Shown: one piece after another, positions 1 through 7,113 of the stretch
Numbering within the stretch: position 1 is the stretch's first letter
How the letters are laid out: every line of letters begins with the position of its first letter
Assembly (NCBI GenBank): GCA_023229065.1
Contig: JALNZZ010000078.1
Location: 1 to 9,734, forward strand
Direction of reading: 5' to 3'
DNA length: 9,734 nucleotides
Source: Porticoccaceae bacterium
GTDB lineage: Bacteria; Pseudomonadota; Gammaproteobacteria; Pseudomonadales; Porticoccaceae
Made by a program: the position numbers and the translations under genes
Notes under the pieces: generated by a model
What the model saw: the letters and a program-made list of their open reading frames with translations, nothing else
Database searches by the model: none
Told to the model about the DNA's origin: nothing

Positions 1-628
1 AATAGCTCACCAGCTCTGGAAAGGGGTGAGGTCCACAGGCCGTGCCCAGCACATAGTGGGTGGTGGTCATATTGGTCACCCAGTCCCGCAGCGCCTCATT
101 GATGGCGTCCTTGAGGGTCTTCTGACCATCCTGCACCGCCACGACCTCGGCACCCATGCGCTCCATCCAGAACACGTTGGGGCGCTGGCGGGCCACGTCG
201 ACAGCACCCATGTAAATGGTGCAGTCAAAACCGAAGCGCGCTGCCATGGTGGCGGTGGCGTAGCCGTGTTGCCCGGCGCCCGTCTCGGCAATCACCCGGG
301 TCTTGCCCAGGCGTTTGCACAGCAGCCCCTGGCCCAGCACATTGTTGATCTTGTGCGAGCCGGTGTGGTTGAGGTCTTCGCGCTTCACATAGATCTGCGC
401 ACCACCGAGCTGCTTCGACAGGTTGGCCAGGTGGGTAACCGGCGTGGGACGGCCCGAATAACCGTGCAGCAGATCTACATACTCCTGCCAGAAGGAGGGG
501 TCTGCTTTGCAGCGGGCAAAGCAGTCCTGCAACTCTTCTATAGTGGCAGAGAGGATTTCCGGCAGAAAGGTGCCGCCGTACTCACCGTAGTAGCCTTCGC
601 GACCGTCGGTAAAATCGAAAATGGACAT
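1..628 (-). CDS. trpB: Tryptophan synthase beta chain, TrpB (3' part cut off by window edge)
   Basis: PLP-dependent enzyme joining indole and serine into tryptophan, normally in the cytosolic TrpAB complex. The first 209 residues are present of a family length near 400. Visible signatures are YYGEYGGTFLPEIL (residues 13-26), the phosphate and PLP region KREDLNHTGSHKINN with Schiff-base lysine K93, and ETGAGQHGYATATMAARFG with the catalytic glutamate at E115. The PNVFWMERMGAEVV and YVLGTACGPHPFPELVSY stretches are also typical. Translation is open from the ATG at 628-626 to the edge without frameshift. No Shine-Dalgarno sequence is obvious before this ATG (CACACCGCATCCCCT), but the next family-conserved residues follow at once and a promoter lies just upstream, so the start is well placed. 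The N-terminus is closer to the TrpB type seen in Bacteroidetes than to the E. coli type (from memory, not aligned). Whether trpA follows is outside the window. Confidence 0.95.
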   Translation of the reverse strand, partial: MSIFDFTDGREGYYGEYGGTFLPEILSATIEELQDCFARCKADPSFWQEYVDLLHGYSGRPTPVTHLANLSKQLGGAQIYVKREDLNHTGSHKINNVLGQGLLCKRLGKTRVIAETGAGQHGYATATMAARFGFDCTIYMGAVDVARQRPNVFWMERMGAEVVAVQDGQKTLKDAINEALRDWVTNMTTTHYVLGTACGPHPFPELVSY

Positions 629-658
629 AGGGGATGCGGTGTGGGAAATGAAGCCGCT

Positions 659-687
659 ATCTTAGCGAAGGGGGATGGTGGGGACAA
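659..687 (-). promoter_or_regulatory. Putative sigma70 promoter of trpB
   Basis: On the minus strand a -35 box TTGTCC (687-682) is followed after exactly 17 bp by a -10 box TAAGAT (664-659). Transcription would start near 652, giving a leader of about 25 nt before the trpB ATG at 628. That is too short for an attenuator or leader peptide. The promoter lies about 60 bp beyond the edge of the inverted-repeat element at 747-914, so trpB probably has its own promoter independent of the upstream gene. Assigned by eye from box match and spacing only. Confidence 0.5.
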
Positions 688-746
688 GGAGGGGAGTTTT
701 CCCAGGCGAGCAATTCGGCGGAACACCTTTGGGCACCCCGCACTCC

Positions 747-914
747 GACCGTTGCCGGGAAGGAAATCGCTCGAGACACGCCGTAAACCCCTCCTTGGGG
801 GCTCGGCAGCGGCATCTGACCGCCATGGATGGCGGAAATGCGGATTTTGCAGGAGCAAAAATCTGCCCTGCCGCTGACTGACGGTCTCGAACGATTTCCT
901 TCCCGACAACGGTC
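747..914. repeat. 168-bp inverted-repeat element with nested hairpins
   Basis: The outer arms at 747-777 and 884-914 are 31 bp each and are reverse complements except at two positions. Inside them a second pairing joins 807-814 (CAGCGGCA) with 869-876 (TGCCGCTG). Between those lie two more hairpins: CCGCCATGGATGGCGG at 820-835 (7-bp stem) and 840-848 with 858-866 (9-bp stem with one G-T pair around GCAGGAGCA). A small CCCC/GGGG hairpin sits at 788-800. The result is a nested, branched fold, not a simple terminator, and no T-tract follows it. The layout resembles palindromic intergenic repeats or MITE-like elements common in gammaproteobacterial genomes; family membership is from memory and unchecked. 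It lies between the secreted-protein gene and trpB, and its outer edge touches the stop codon of the former. Small frames open inside it look spurious. Confidence 0.75.
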
Positions 915-1793
915 TCACTCTGCGCCAGGATCAAGTAAGGCCATTCTTTTTTCAGACGCCGGTGGCGAACAAAAGGCCACGCCCTCGCCGATCCAGCCGT
1001 CGGCAATCATAGTACGGTAGGTTTCGCTGCTGGCTACGAAGCGGTGGTTACTGTCCTTCTCTGCATGGCGGTTGTTGTACAGCCGCCACACCGGGTCGGT
1101 GCCCGCCGGGCAGGCATTGGCCACCGGCAGCAAGGCCTGGAAAGCGATATCCTCGTATTGCCAGGAGGTTTGGATTTCTTGCAGTTCTTCGCACTCCGTC
1201 GCGTCGGCGGTGTAGAAGTGAGAATTGACATCGCGAGAATAAAAGCGGCATACCGGTACCGCTGCGTCCGGCGCCGACCCCTCGGCGGGCCAGACGTTGA
1301 AGCCAAAGTCGACGATTTTCCAGCCCTCGTCCACTGTCTGAATATGCGCGGCCTCATCGTAGGAAGCAGTCACAAAATAATGCCGGATGCCTTCGTGAAA
1401 AAAACTATACACCGGCTGAGTTGGCGGGGTGTCTGGAATGACAATTTCTTCAGCAAACACCCATTCTCTTCCACCAGAACCGTCAACCAGCGCCATCTCC
1501 ATAACCTTGACGGTGTAGGTTCCAGGAGGAAGGCCCTGAACAGCGACCTCTAACGGCGGTGTGGGAGGCTCTATCGTAAAGTGTGGGCCAATATTTTTAT
1601 AACCGATAAGAATGACGTTGTCCACCACATCCACAAAGATATAATCGTGTGGTGGCCAGAGGTGAGATACCGACACCTCGATAGTAAAAGGCTCGTAAGG
1701 TTCGGGCTCATTCGGGGTAGTGACAAAAGCCATGGCGCCAAAGGCCATACCCCAAAGCCCCATCAGCAGACATACCTTCACCTTGTTCAGCAT
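915..1793 (-). CDS. Secreted protein with three DUF5648-like repeats
   Basis: A 292-residue protein. The start at ATG 1793-1791 is preferred because GAGGAG (1808-1803) lies 9 nt before it; an ATG two codons earlier (1799) is only 3 nt from that site. Residues 1-22 form a clear signal peptide (MLNKVK, hydrophobic core, GAMA cleavage site), so export to periplasm or outside is likely. Residues about 30-120 are rich in beta-strand pattern and prolines and could be an Ig-like domain. Three repeat units follow at about 128-169 (VYSFFHEGIRHYFVTAS), 181-222 (VCRFYSRDVNSHFYTAD) and 235-276 (VWRLYNNRH, HRFVASS, GWIGEGVAF). The R/F-Y-N, HFYT and EG-AF signatures fit the DUF5648 repeat found in secreted and surface proteins; its molecular function is unknown. 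Cysteines at 182, 201, 228 and 275 could form disulfides. The gene stands alone, separated from nit by 470 bp. Its last residues, after the third repeat, run up to the inverted-repeat element. Confidence 0.85.
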   Translation of the reverse strand: MLNKVKVCLLMGLWGMAFGAMAFVTTPNEPEPYEPFTIEVSVSHLWPPHDYIFVDVVDNVILIGYKNIGPHFTIEPPTPPLEVAVQGLPPGTYTVKVMEMALVDGSGGREWVFAEEIVIPDTPPTQPVYSFFHEGIRHYFVTASYDEAAHIQTVDEGWKIVDFGFNVWPAEGSAPDAAVPVCRFYSRDVNSHFYTADATECEELQEIQTSWQYEDIAFQALLPVANACPAGTDPVWRLYNNRHAEKDSNHRFVASSETYRTMIADGWIGEGVAFCSPPASEKRMALLDPGAE

Positions 1794-1802
1794 AATCATA
1801 GA

Positions 1803-1808
1803 CTCCTC
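1803..1808 (-). promoter_or_regulatory. Ribosome binding site deciding the start of the DUF5648-type gene
   Basis: GAGGAG on the minus strand is 9 nt before the ATG at 1793 and only 3 nt before the ATG at 1799. The normal spacing favours the downstream ATG and a protein two residues shorter. Confidence 0.55.
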
Positions 1809-1951
1809 GAACCTGATTGTTCCCTTGTCAGTGAGAGAGTTACCAGCATCTCAACCAGATACTGGAATAGATACTCACCATCCTCCACGTACTGAAAAGC
1901 GAGCTGCTTTATCGACCTTTTCAGCTGCGCTCAACTCAGTCTACCCCCCCC

Positions 1952-1993
1952 GAAGTTAAGCAAATCGAGCTAAGCAAATGAAGTTAAGCAAGA
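1952..1993. repeat. Three tandem copies of a 14-bp unit
   Basis: Copies are GAAGTTAAGCAAAT (1952-1965), CGAGCTAAGCAAAT (1966-1979) and GAAGTTAAGCAAGA (1980-1993). All share a TAAGCAA core at a constant 14-bp period and follow a run of eight C at 1944-1951. The array ends about 160 bp upstream of the secreted-protein start. It could be a set of operator sites for a DNA-binding protein or a simple slippage product; the sequence does not decide. Confidence 0.7.
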
Positions 1994-2093
1994 CAGGAAT
2001 CCACCGGCTCTAACACCCCCAGCACCTAAAAAGAGCACTGCCCGCTGACAGCTCACCCTCTGCCGACACCGCCCAAATGCTAGCAAGATGTGA

Positions 2094-2253
2094 GGGTCGC
2101 GAGGGCTGGGGCCTCCGGACCATAAAGACCGCGCTTTACGCCGTCCGCATTGGCGGGGAAGTCGCGAGGACTGTCTGAGCGAAGCGAGTTCCGCAGCGCC
2201 GCCAATGCGGACGGCGTAGCGGTCAGGTCCGGAGGCCCCAGCCCTCGCGACCC
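2094..2253. repeat. 160-bp near-perfect palindromic element
   Basis: The outer arms 2094-2121 and 2226-2253 are 28-bp perfect reverse complements, starting GGGTCGCGAGGG and ending CCTCCGGACC. Inside them GACCGC (2127-2132) pairs with GCGGTC (2219-2224), and 2137-2156 pairs perfectly over 20 bp with 2199-2218 (arm begins TACGCCGTCCGC). Small insertions on the left arm (about 2122-2126 and 2133-2136) are the only breaks. The unpaired centre, 2157-2198, holds GTCGCGAGG (2161-2169), a third copy of the motif found in the outer arm (2096-2104), and CTGAGCGAAGCGAGTTCCGC. The element starts 18 bp past the nit stop codon and could end transcription of the operon as a very stable hairpin, but no T-tract follows on the minus strand. 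It looks like a dispersed intergenic repeat or MITE; no target-site duplication was obvious. Confidence 0.8.
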
Positions 2254-2271
2254 GGCGTTAGTAGGCAGGAG

Positions 2272-3135
2272 CTAGGTGTTGCGCGTCATCCCCAACCGCC
2301 GGTGCCGATGCACCGGCATCCGCGCCCGCAAGCTCCGCAAATGCGCCAGATCGATATCCGCAATGGCGAAGCCCTCACCGTCGTCGAGGTTGGCCAACAC
2401 CACACCCCAGGGATCGACAATGGCCGAGCCACCCCAAGTGGGCCTTGTGGGATGGTCGCGGTGGCCCATGTTGGGCGCCAATACATAGCACAAGTTTTCT
2501 ACCGCCCGCGCCCGCAACAGCAGCTCCCAGTGCGCCCGACCAGTGCTGGCGGTAAAGGCAGACGGTGCTGCCAAAATCTCGGCACCATCGTCTACCAGCG
2601 CCCGGTACAGTTCGGGGAAACGCAGGTCGTAGCAGACACTGAGGCCCAGTCTGCCGAGCGGGGTATCCGCTGTCACCACCTCCTTGCCGGGACGGTAATC
2701 GGCGCTCTCCCGGTAGGACTTGCCGGTTTCTGGCACATCCACGTCAAACAAATGAATCTTGTTGTAGCGCGCAATTTCGTCCCCTGCGGGAGAAAATAGC
2801 AAACTGGCAGCAAAAGGCCTGGCGTCGTTACTCTCGACATCAACATCAGCAACTGGCAGTGTCCCTCCCAGCAGCCACAACCCGTGACGACGGGCCTGTT
2901 CGGCAAGAAAGCTCCGCACCGGACCCGCAGGCGTCGCTTCGGCGGCGCCTGCGGTAGTGAGGTTGTGCTCGCCAGCGCTGTCACCGCCAGCGCGATAACC
3001 GTAGTAGGCAAAAGCCTCCGGCAGCGCCGCCAACGCCGCACCCGCCGCTGCAGCCTGCTCCAGCCAGTGGGCGACACTGGCCAGATTGCCAGCCAGGCCC
3101 TGGTCGCCGCGAACCTGAATCACCGCTGCCTTCAT
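2272..3135 (-). CDS. Nit-type carbon-nitrogen hydrolase (probable deaminated glutathione amidase)
   Basis: A cytosolic amidase of the nitrilase superfamily, 287 aa, normal length for the Nit1/Nit2 branch. The catalytic triad is visible: E40 in ALPEAF, K126 in YNKIHLFDVDVPE and C168 in SVCYDLRFPELYR. The stretch KIHLFDVDV with ETGKSYRES is characteristic of Nit-type enzymes, known to hydrolyse deaminated glutathione or omega-amides; the exact substrate here is inferred. Its ATG (3135-3133) overlaps the yhdP stop in an ATGA arrangement, and GGAGG lies 7 nt upstream inside yhdP, so the two are probably translationally coupled. In many gammaproteobacteria this gene sits between yhdP and tldD, and here it is the last gene of the cluster. 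A 160-bp palindrome begins 18 bp after its stop. Confidence 0.92.
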   Translation of the reverse strand: MKAAVIQVRGDQGLAGNLASVAHWLEQAAAAGAALAALPEAFAYYGYRAGGDSAGEHNLTTAGAAEATPAGPVRSFLAEQARRHGLWLLGGTLPVADVDVESNDARPFAASLLFSPAGDEIARYNKIHLFDVDVPETGKSYRESADYRPGKEVVTADTPLGRLGLSVCYDLRFPELYRALVDDGAEILAAPSAFTASTGRAHWELLLRARAVENLCYVLAPNMGHRDHPTRPTWGGSAIVDPWGVVLANLDDGEGFAIADIDLAHLRSLRARMPVHRHRRLGMTRNT

Positions 3136-6100
3136 TGCTCACCCTCCAGATCGGTGCGATCACTGAAGATCTTGTCCACCTCCAGTTTAGGGTCGTCCCA
3201 GGGGCCAGTCACTCGGTAACTGAGGCTGGAGAGCTGATCCACCTGGCGGCGAAACAGGCGACCGGTGACATAGACTCCCGCTGCCGCCGGCAGCCCGCCC
3301 AGTACCGCCGCCACCCAGGGCAGGTTGGTACCCACCGGTAGAGTCGCTACCAGTCGTGCGTCGAGCTGCTCCCTGACCATGTCCGCGCTGCCCAGCAGGC
3401 GCACCCGTCCCGAGGGCATGGTGGCGACGATAGGGTCGTCGAAGCGGACTGTGCCATCCGCAAACGCCAACCCGCCCCGCAAATGATCGAAGCTCACACC
3501 CTGGTTGAAAAGATCGCTAAAATCAAAGCGCAGGCGCCGTAACCAAGTGTCAAAATTGAGCAGGCTGACGAGGCGCAAAAAAGTATTGGTCGGCGCGCCC
3601 GCAGCACGATGAAACTGCCCGCTGTCCAAATCGATGCCGATATGCCCTTCCAGCTTCGCAAGAGCGAAGTTCCAAGGCTGTTGCGGCCAGGTCAAATCCA
3701 TATGAAACGCCGCATTCCGGCTGTCGATAAGGGGTTGCAACTGCCAACTCTCCAGGGTTGCAGCAAAATCGTCCACTAGCAGGGTGCCGGCAAAGCGAGT
3801 GTGATGGCGGTCGCCGTCGAGCCGCCACTCCAGCTCGGCAAGCTCCAGGGCATTCTCCCCTGTCTCAACAGGCAGAGTGATACCGCGCAGTGAGCCGTGA
3901 ATAGCTTCAAAACGCACACCGTCTGACAGCGGTGTAGACAGGAAAGCAAGGCGTCCCAACTCCCTTCCGTCCACGGTGATCTTGTCGACAGCAAAATCCA
4001 GGGCCGGAATAGTTCGCGGGTCGAAGCGATCGAGTACCGACGGGGTGCTCCCGGCCGCCGACAGAGATTCTTCACCTTCAGCCCGCAGCGTCAGGGAGGG
4101 CAAATGCAGGTGATTGAGGCGCACCAGGGTACGCGAACCGCCGGGAACGATTTCCCCGGCAACGCGCTCGCTGGCTAGTGCCAGCTGCCAACGCTTATCG
4201 GCCCCTAGCTCGCCGTGTAAGGTCGTTTGCCCCAGCTCGAAACCACCAAACACAAAATCCCCAAAAGTGATGTCCAGCCGCGGCGACAGCGCCACCAGCT
4301 CACCGATGGCAGAGCCTCCTCCGCCACGCCTTTCATCGTTATCGCCAGCAACGCTAAACCCGCCTGCCACAAGAGGTTGCCACTGTGCCCAGTCAAACCG
4401 CTCCAAAGAGCCGCGCACCAACAGACCAGACTGCGCGGGTTGCTGTGCGGTATCGCTTAGCAACTCCACAACGCCGCGCCTGAAGTGGCCTTTATCCAGC
4501 TGCAGAGCAATGGCCAGCACCTCCTCCACCCTGCCCTCAATACGCAGCTCATTACCGCGAAACGTCAGCAGGGCATCCAGCAAACTCGGACTCTCTGCCA
4601 GTTTGGTAAAAGGCGGCGGCAGATCAATGGCGATCCCCTGCAGGTCGGAAGTGAGGTGTAGCTCAGGGGGACGGCTGGTATCGGGAATACGCAACTGACC
4701 CGCAAAGTCTGCAGCCCCACTGACAAAGCCCAGCGGCACGCCAAGATACGAGGCAAAGCTCTCTACCGGCAGGCGGCTATCGAAATCAATCGAGGTAACC
4801 CCGTCGCGGGTGGCCAGGGTCGCGTTCAGAGGCTGGCCGAGAAAGCGCCCTCGCAGACCAGAGCTATCAAGACCCTGGGCCAGAGAAAAGTTTACCCGCC
4901 CAGCGATATCTTCAATATCCAGACGAGCACCGGGCAGAAACACCCGACCGCCGTCAACATCCACTCCCACGCGATACTCTTGCTCAGCGGTGACGCTGCC
5001 GAGGGGAATAGCGAGATCGAGGTCGATCGCAGCCTCTCCCTCCACTTGCCAGCTATCAAGAGCGTCAAGCCCACTGCCAACCGGCGATGCCCTGAGCACC
5101 CCCAGCCCGTAGTCAACGCTGGCATCGACCTCGCCTCGAATGGCAAGTGTCTGCCCGCCGCCATCAGCGGGGCGCAGCGCAGCCCGAGCCCAGCGCACTG
5201 CGCCATCACCGACTGCTGCACCATCAGCCCAGACATCGGCCCTGTCATCGTCTACCAATAGCGTGGCAGATACCCCCGACAGGGCCGGCCAGTCACCGGG
5301 CTGATAATCGAGACTTGCCCGCTCGATGCGAGCGTACACCTGCACCGTGCGCCCGGCAGGGTCGTTGCCCACCAGGGAGCCGCGCCACAAAAAACCCGCC
5401 TCGGGAATATCGCCCTCGCCCAGGGCTCTGTCCAGCCAGCTCTTGAGAGTTTCCGGCAAAATAGCGGGGAGATAGCGGTCGACAAAGCGCGCCTCACTAT
5501 TGCGCAGGGTCACCATCAGGGACATCTCGGGCTTGCGCATACCGGCCATGGTGGGAATATCGAGATACAGCCATACCGTACCCTGCCCTTCTTCGCCGTC
5601 GATAGCGATGGGACCACTGTTCACCTCGACCTGATGGACAGCGGGGCGGTAGCGCCAATCGATGCGGCCACGCGTAGCACCGTAGGGCATGAAATCGTCG
5701 TAGACGCGGGGGTAGTGAAGGGCGAGCCCGTCCTCGCTATCCAGCTCGACAAAGCCGCTGGCCCCCTCTCCGCCACCCGCGCCACGCACCTCAAAATAGC
5801 CGTGGACGCCCCGGGCAGCAGGGGCACCCCGCCAGGAACCGACACTCACTCCATTGAGGTTGCCGCGCACCAGCACCGCTGGCGTGGCAGCCGAGATATC
5901 GATATCGAGCTGAAGCCCGCGCACCAATCCAGAAGGCTCCAGCTGCGCCAGCACATCGTCCAGCCGCTCGCCGAGCAATTCGGTGCTGTGCAACAGGCGG
6001 TGAGTCAATGCCAGATCCAGGCTGTCCACCGCCAGGTCGAGTTCACCCCAGCGCCGCCCCACCCGCTGGCGAAACTCCAGGTTGAGAGGCCCCACGGCCT

Positions 6101-7088
6101 CCTTTCCCCAGTTCACCTGCAGGTTTTGCAGGCGGACACCCCAGTCCTTTCCGGGCTGATACCAACTCGTGATCTCGGCTTCCAGGGCAGTGAGCGAGCC
6201 GGCGTCCGCTACCCAGTTGAGGGGAATTTCTGCAGCCTTGAGAGTACCGCGACCATTGACCAGGCCGCCATTGTGCCAATCGAACCACAGGGCCAGATCG
6301 ATATCGGTCTCGATATCGCCAACCCGCGCCACCTGCTCCGGGAACCAGCGTTGGGCAATGGCACTCAGATTGCCATCGAAGTTGAGGCGGTGGATTTCTA
6401 TGTAGCCACGCCCACTGAAACTGCCTCCACCTGCGACGTCGCCCCGCCCTTCAAAGACGAGTCGCGCAGTGTCATCACCACTGTCCGCGACCGCCAGACT
6501 TGCCACTGTGCGATGAAAATCACCAGTATTGTCGATGCGCGTTTGCGGCGCCCGCAAACGCGCCACAGCACCAGAATAAAACTGCAGGTCGACACTGGCC
6601 TCGTCGATGCGCAGCAGACGGGTTTCCACCAACAGATCTCTGATACTGTCGAAGCCGCGACCATCGCCACCGCCAAGGGGAAGGCCCGCCACCGACCAGC
6701 TGCCATCGGCATCTTCCACCACCGTCACCACTACCCCGCTGGCTTCCAGCTCCCGCCAAACCGGGGCGAAAGACGCCAGGCTGCGCAGCAAATCGAGCTG
6801 TGCTGTGGCGCTGTCGATGACGATTGCTTGCTCGCCGTCTGGCGAGCTGATCTCCAGCCCGTTGGCGACAAGTCGCGGCGACAAGCCAGTCCAGGTGCCC
6901 TGCACACTGTCAGTTGTGATTTTCAACCCCGTGCGCGCAGAGAGAAAACGGGTCACTTCCGACTGGTAATGGTTGGCGTGTGGTAACAACTCGCGGCCAA
7001 TGGCTACCACAATAGCAAGCGCAATCACCACCAGCGCAACCAGCAGCCAGAGGCTATTGAGCAGTTTCCCCGCCACACGCCAAACCAT
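3132..7088 (-). CDS. yhdP: YhdP, large AsmA-like envelope lipid-transport protein
   Basis: A 1318-residue protein, close to the E. coli YhdP length of about 1266. Residues 9-30 form one N-terminal membrane anchor (LLNSLWLLVALVVIALAIVV), followed by the RTGLKITTDSVQGTW region typical of the family and a long, beta-rich periplasmic body. The C-terminal AsmA-like region contains FLRLVSLLNFDTWLRRLRFD, LPVGTNLPWVAAVLGGLPAA and YRVTGPWDDPKLE, which are YhdP hallmarks. In E. coli YhdP acts with TamB and YdbH in moving phospholipids to the outer membrane. The frame is open up to 7223, but that part overlaps rng and lacks family similarity. The ATG at 7088-7086, or the GTG just before it (7091), places the membrane anchor correctly. 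It starts 25 nt after rng; AAGGACGAGGG in that gap is somewhat far for a ribosome site. No frameshift is seen. Confidence 0.95.
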   Translation of the reverse strand: MVWRVAGKLLNSLWLLVALVVIALAIVVAIGRELLPHANHYQSEVTRFLSARTGLKITTDSVQGTWTGLSPRLVANGLEISSPDGEQAIVIDSATAQLDLLRSLASFAPVWRELEASGVVVTVVEDADGSWSVAGLPLGGGDGRGFDSIRDLLVETRLLRIDEASVDLQFYSGAVARLRAPQTRIDNTGDFHRTVASLAVADSGDDTARLVFEGRGDVAGGGSFSGRGYIEIHRLNFDGNLSAIAQRWFPEQVARVGDIETDIDLALWFDWHNGGLVNGRGTLKAAEIPLNWVADAGSLTALEAEITSWYQPGKDWGVRLQNLQVNWGKEAVGPLNLEFRQRVGRRWGELDLAVDSLDLALTHRLLHSTELLGERLDDVLAQLEPSGLVRGLQLDIDISAATPAVLVRGNLNGVSVGSWRGAPAARGVHGYFEVRGAGGGEGASGFVELDSEDGLALHYPRVYDDFMPYGATRGRIDWRYRPAVHQVEVNSGPIAIDGEEGQGTVWLYLDIPTMAGMRKPEMSLMVTLRNSEARFVDRYLPAILPETLKSWLDRALGEGDIPEAGFLWRGSLVGNDPAGRTVQVYARIERASLDYQPGDWPALSGVSATLLVDDDRADVWADGAAVGDGAVRWARAALRPADGGGQTLAIRGEVDASVDYGLGVLRASPVGSGLDALDSWQVEGEAAIDLDLAIPLGSVTAEQEYRVGVDVDGGRVFLPGARLDIEDIAGRVNFSLAQGLDSSGLRGRFLGQPLNATLATRDGVTSIDFDSRLPVESFASYLGVPLGFVSGAADFAGQLRIPDTSRPPELHLTSDLQGIAIDLPPPFTKLAESPSLLDALLTFRGNELRIEGRVEEVLAIALQLDKGHFRRGVVELLSDTAQQPAQSGLLVRGSLERFDWAQWQPLVAGGFSVAGDNDERRGGGGSAIGELVALSPRLDITFGDFVFGGFELGQTTLHGELGADKRWQLALASERVAGEIVPGGSRTLVRLNHLHLPSLTLRAEGEESLSAAGSTPSVLDRFDPRTIPALDFAVDKITVDGRELGRLAFLSTPLSDGVRFEAIHGSLRGITLPVETGENALELAELEWRLDGDRHHTRFAGTLLVDDFAATLESWQLQPLIDSRNAAFHMDLTWPQQPWNFALAKLEGHIGIDLDSGQFHRAAGAPTNTFLRLVSLLNFDTWLRRLRFDFSDLFNQGVSFDHLRGGLAFADGTVRFDDPIVATMPSGRVRLLGSADMVREQLDARLVATLPVGTNLPWVAAVLGGLPAAAGVYVTGRLFRRQVDQLSSLSYRVTGPWDDPKLEVDKIFSDRTDLEGEQ

Positions 7089-7113
7089 CACCGCAATACA
7101 GCCCTCGTCCTTA

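Larger units (their letters stand above)
1800..2093. other. Non-coding spacer upstream of the DUF5648-type gene
   Basis: No credible gene is seen on either strand. The stretch holds the ribosome binding site at 1803-1808, an 8-bp inverted repeat CTGAAAAG/CTTTTCAG (1892-1899 and 1917-1924, 17-nt loop), eight C in a row (1944-1951) and the 14-bp tandem repeat at 1952-1993. From 1994 to 2093 nothing recognisable was found. A promoter for the downstream gene must lie here, but no -35/-10 pair with convincing boxes and spacing could be picked. Confidence 0.5.

Noticed and set aside
538..1006. Open frames on both strands across the inverted-repeat element
   Set aside because: They run through the palindromic repeat and the start of trpB, are rich in Arg, Pro and Ser, and match no family; they are products of the repeat.
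1044..1553. Plus-strand open frame opposite the secreted-protein gene
   Set aside because: The minus-strand frame has a signal peptide, a ribosome site and three repeat units; the plus-strand frame has no support.
2094..2253. Palindrome as a classic intrinsic terminator
   Set aside because: No run of T follows the hairpin on the minus strand; a role in ending transcription stays possible but is not shown.
2040..2270. The palindrome as an integron attC site
   Set aside because: The long perfect symmetric arms do not have the short imperfect R/L box layout, the GTTRRRY core is not matched at the edge (GTTAGTA), and no integrase or cassette array is present.
5634..6986. A 450-codon open frame on the plus strand
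   Set aside because: It lies wholly opposite yhdP, has no recognisable domain or ribosome site, and is the kind of antisense frame that GC-rich coding sequence leaves open.
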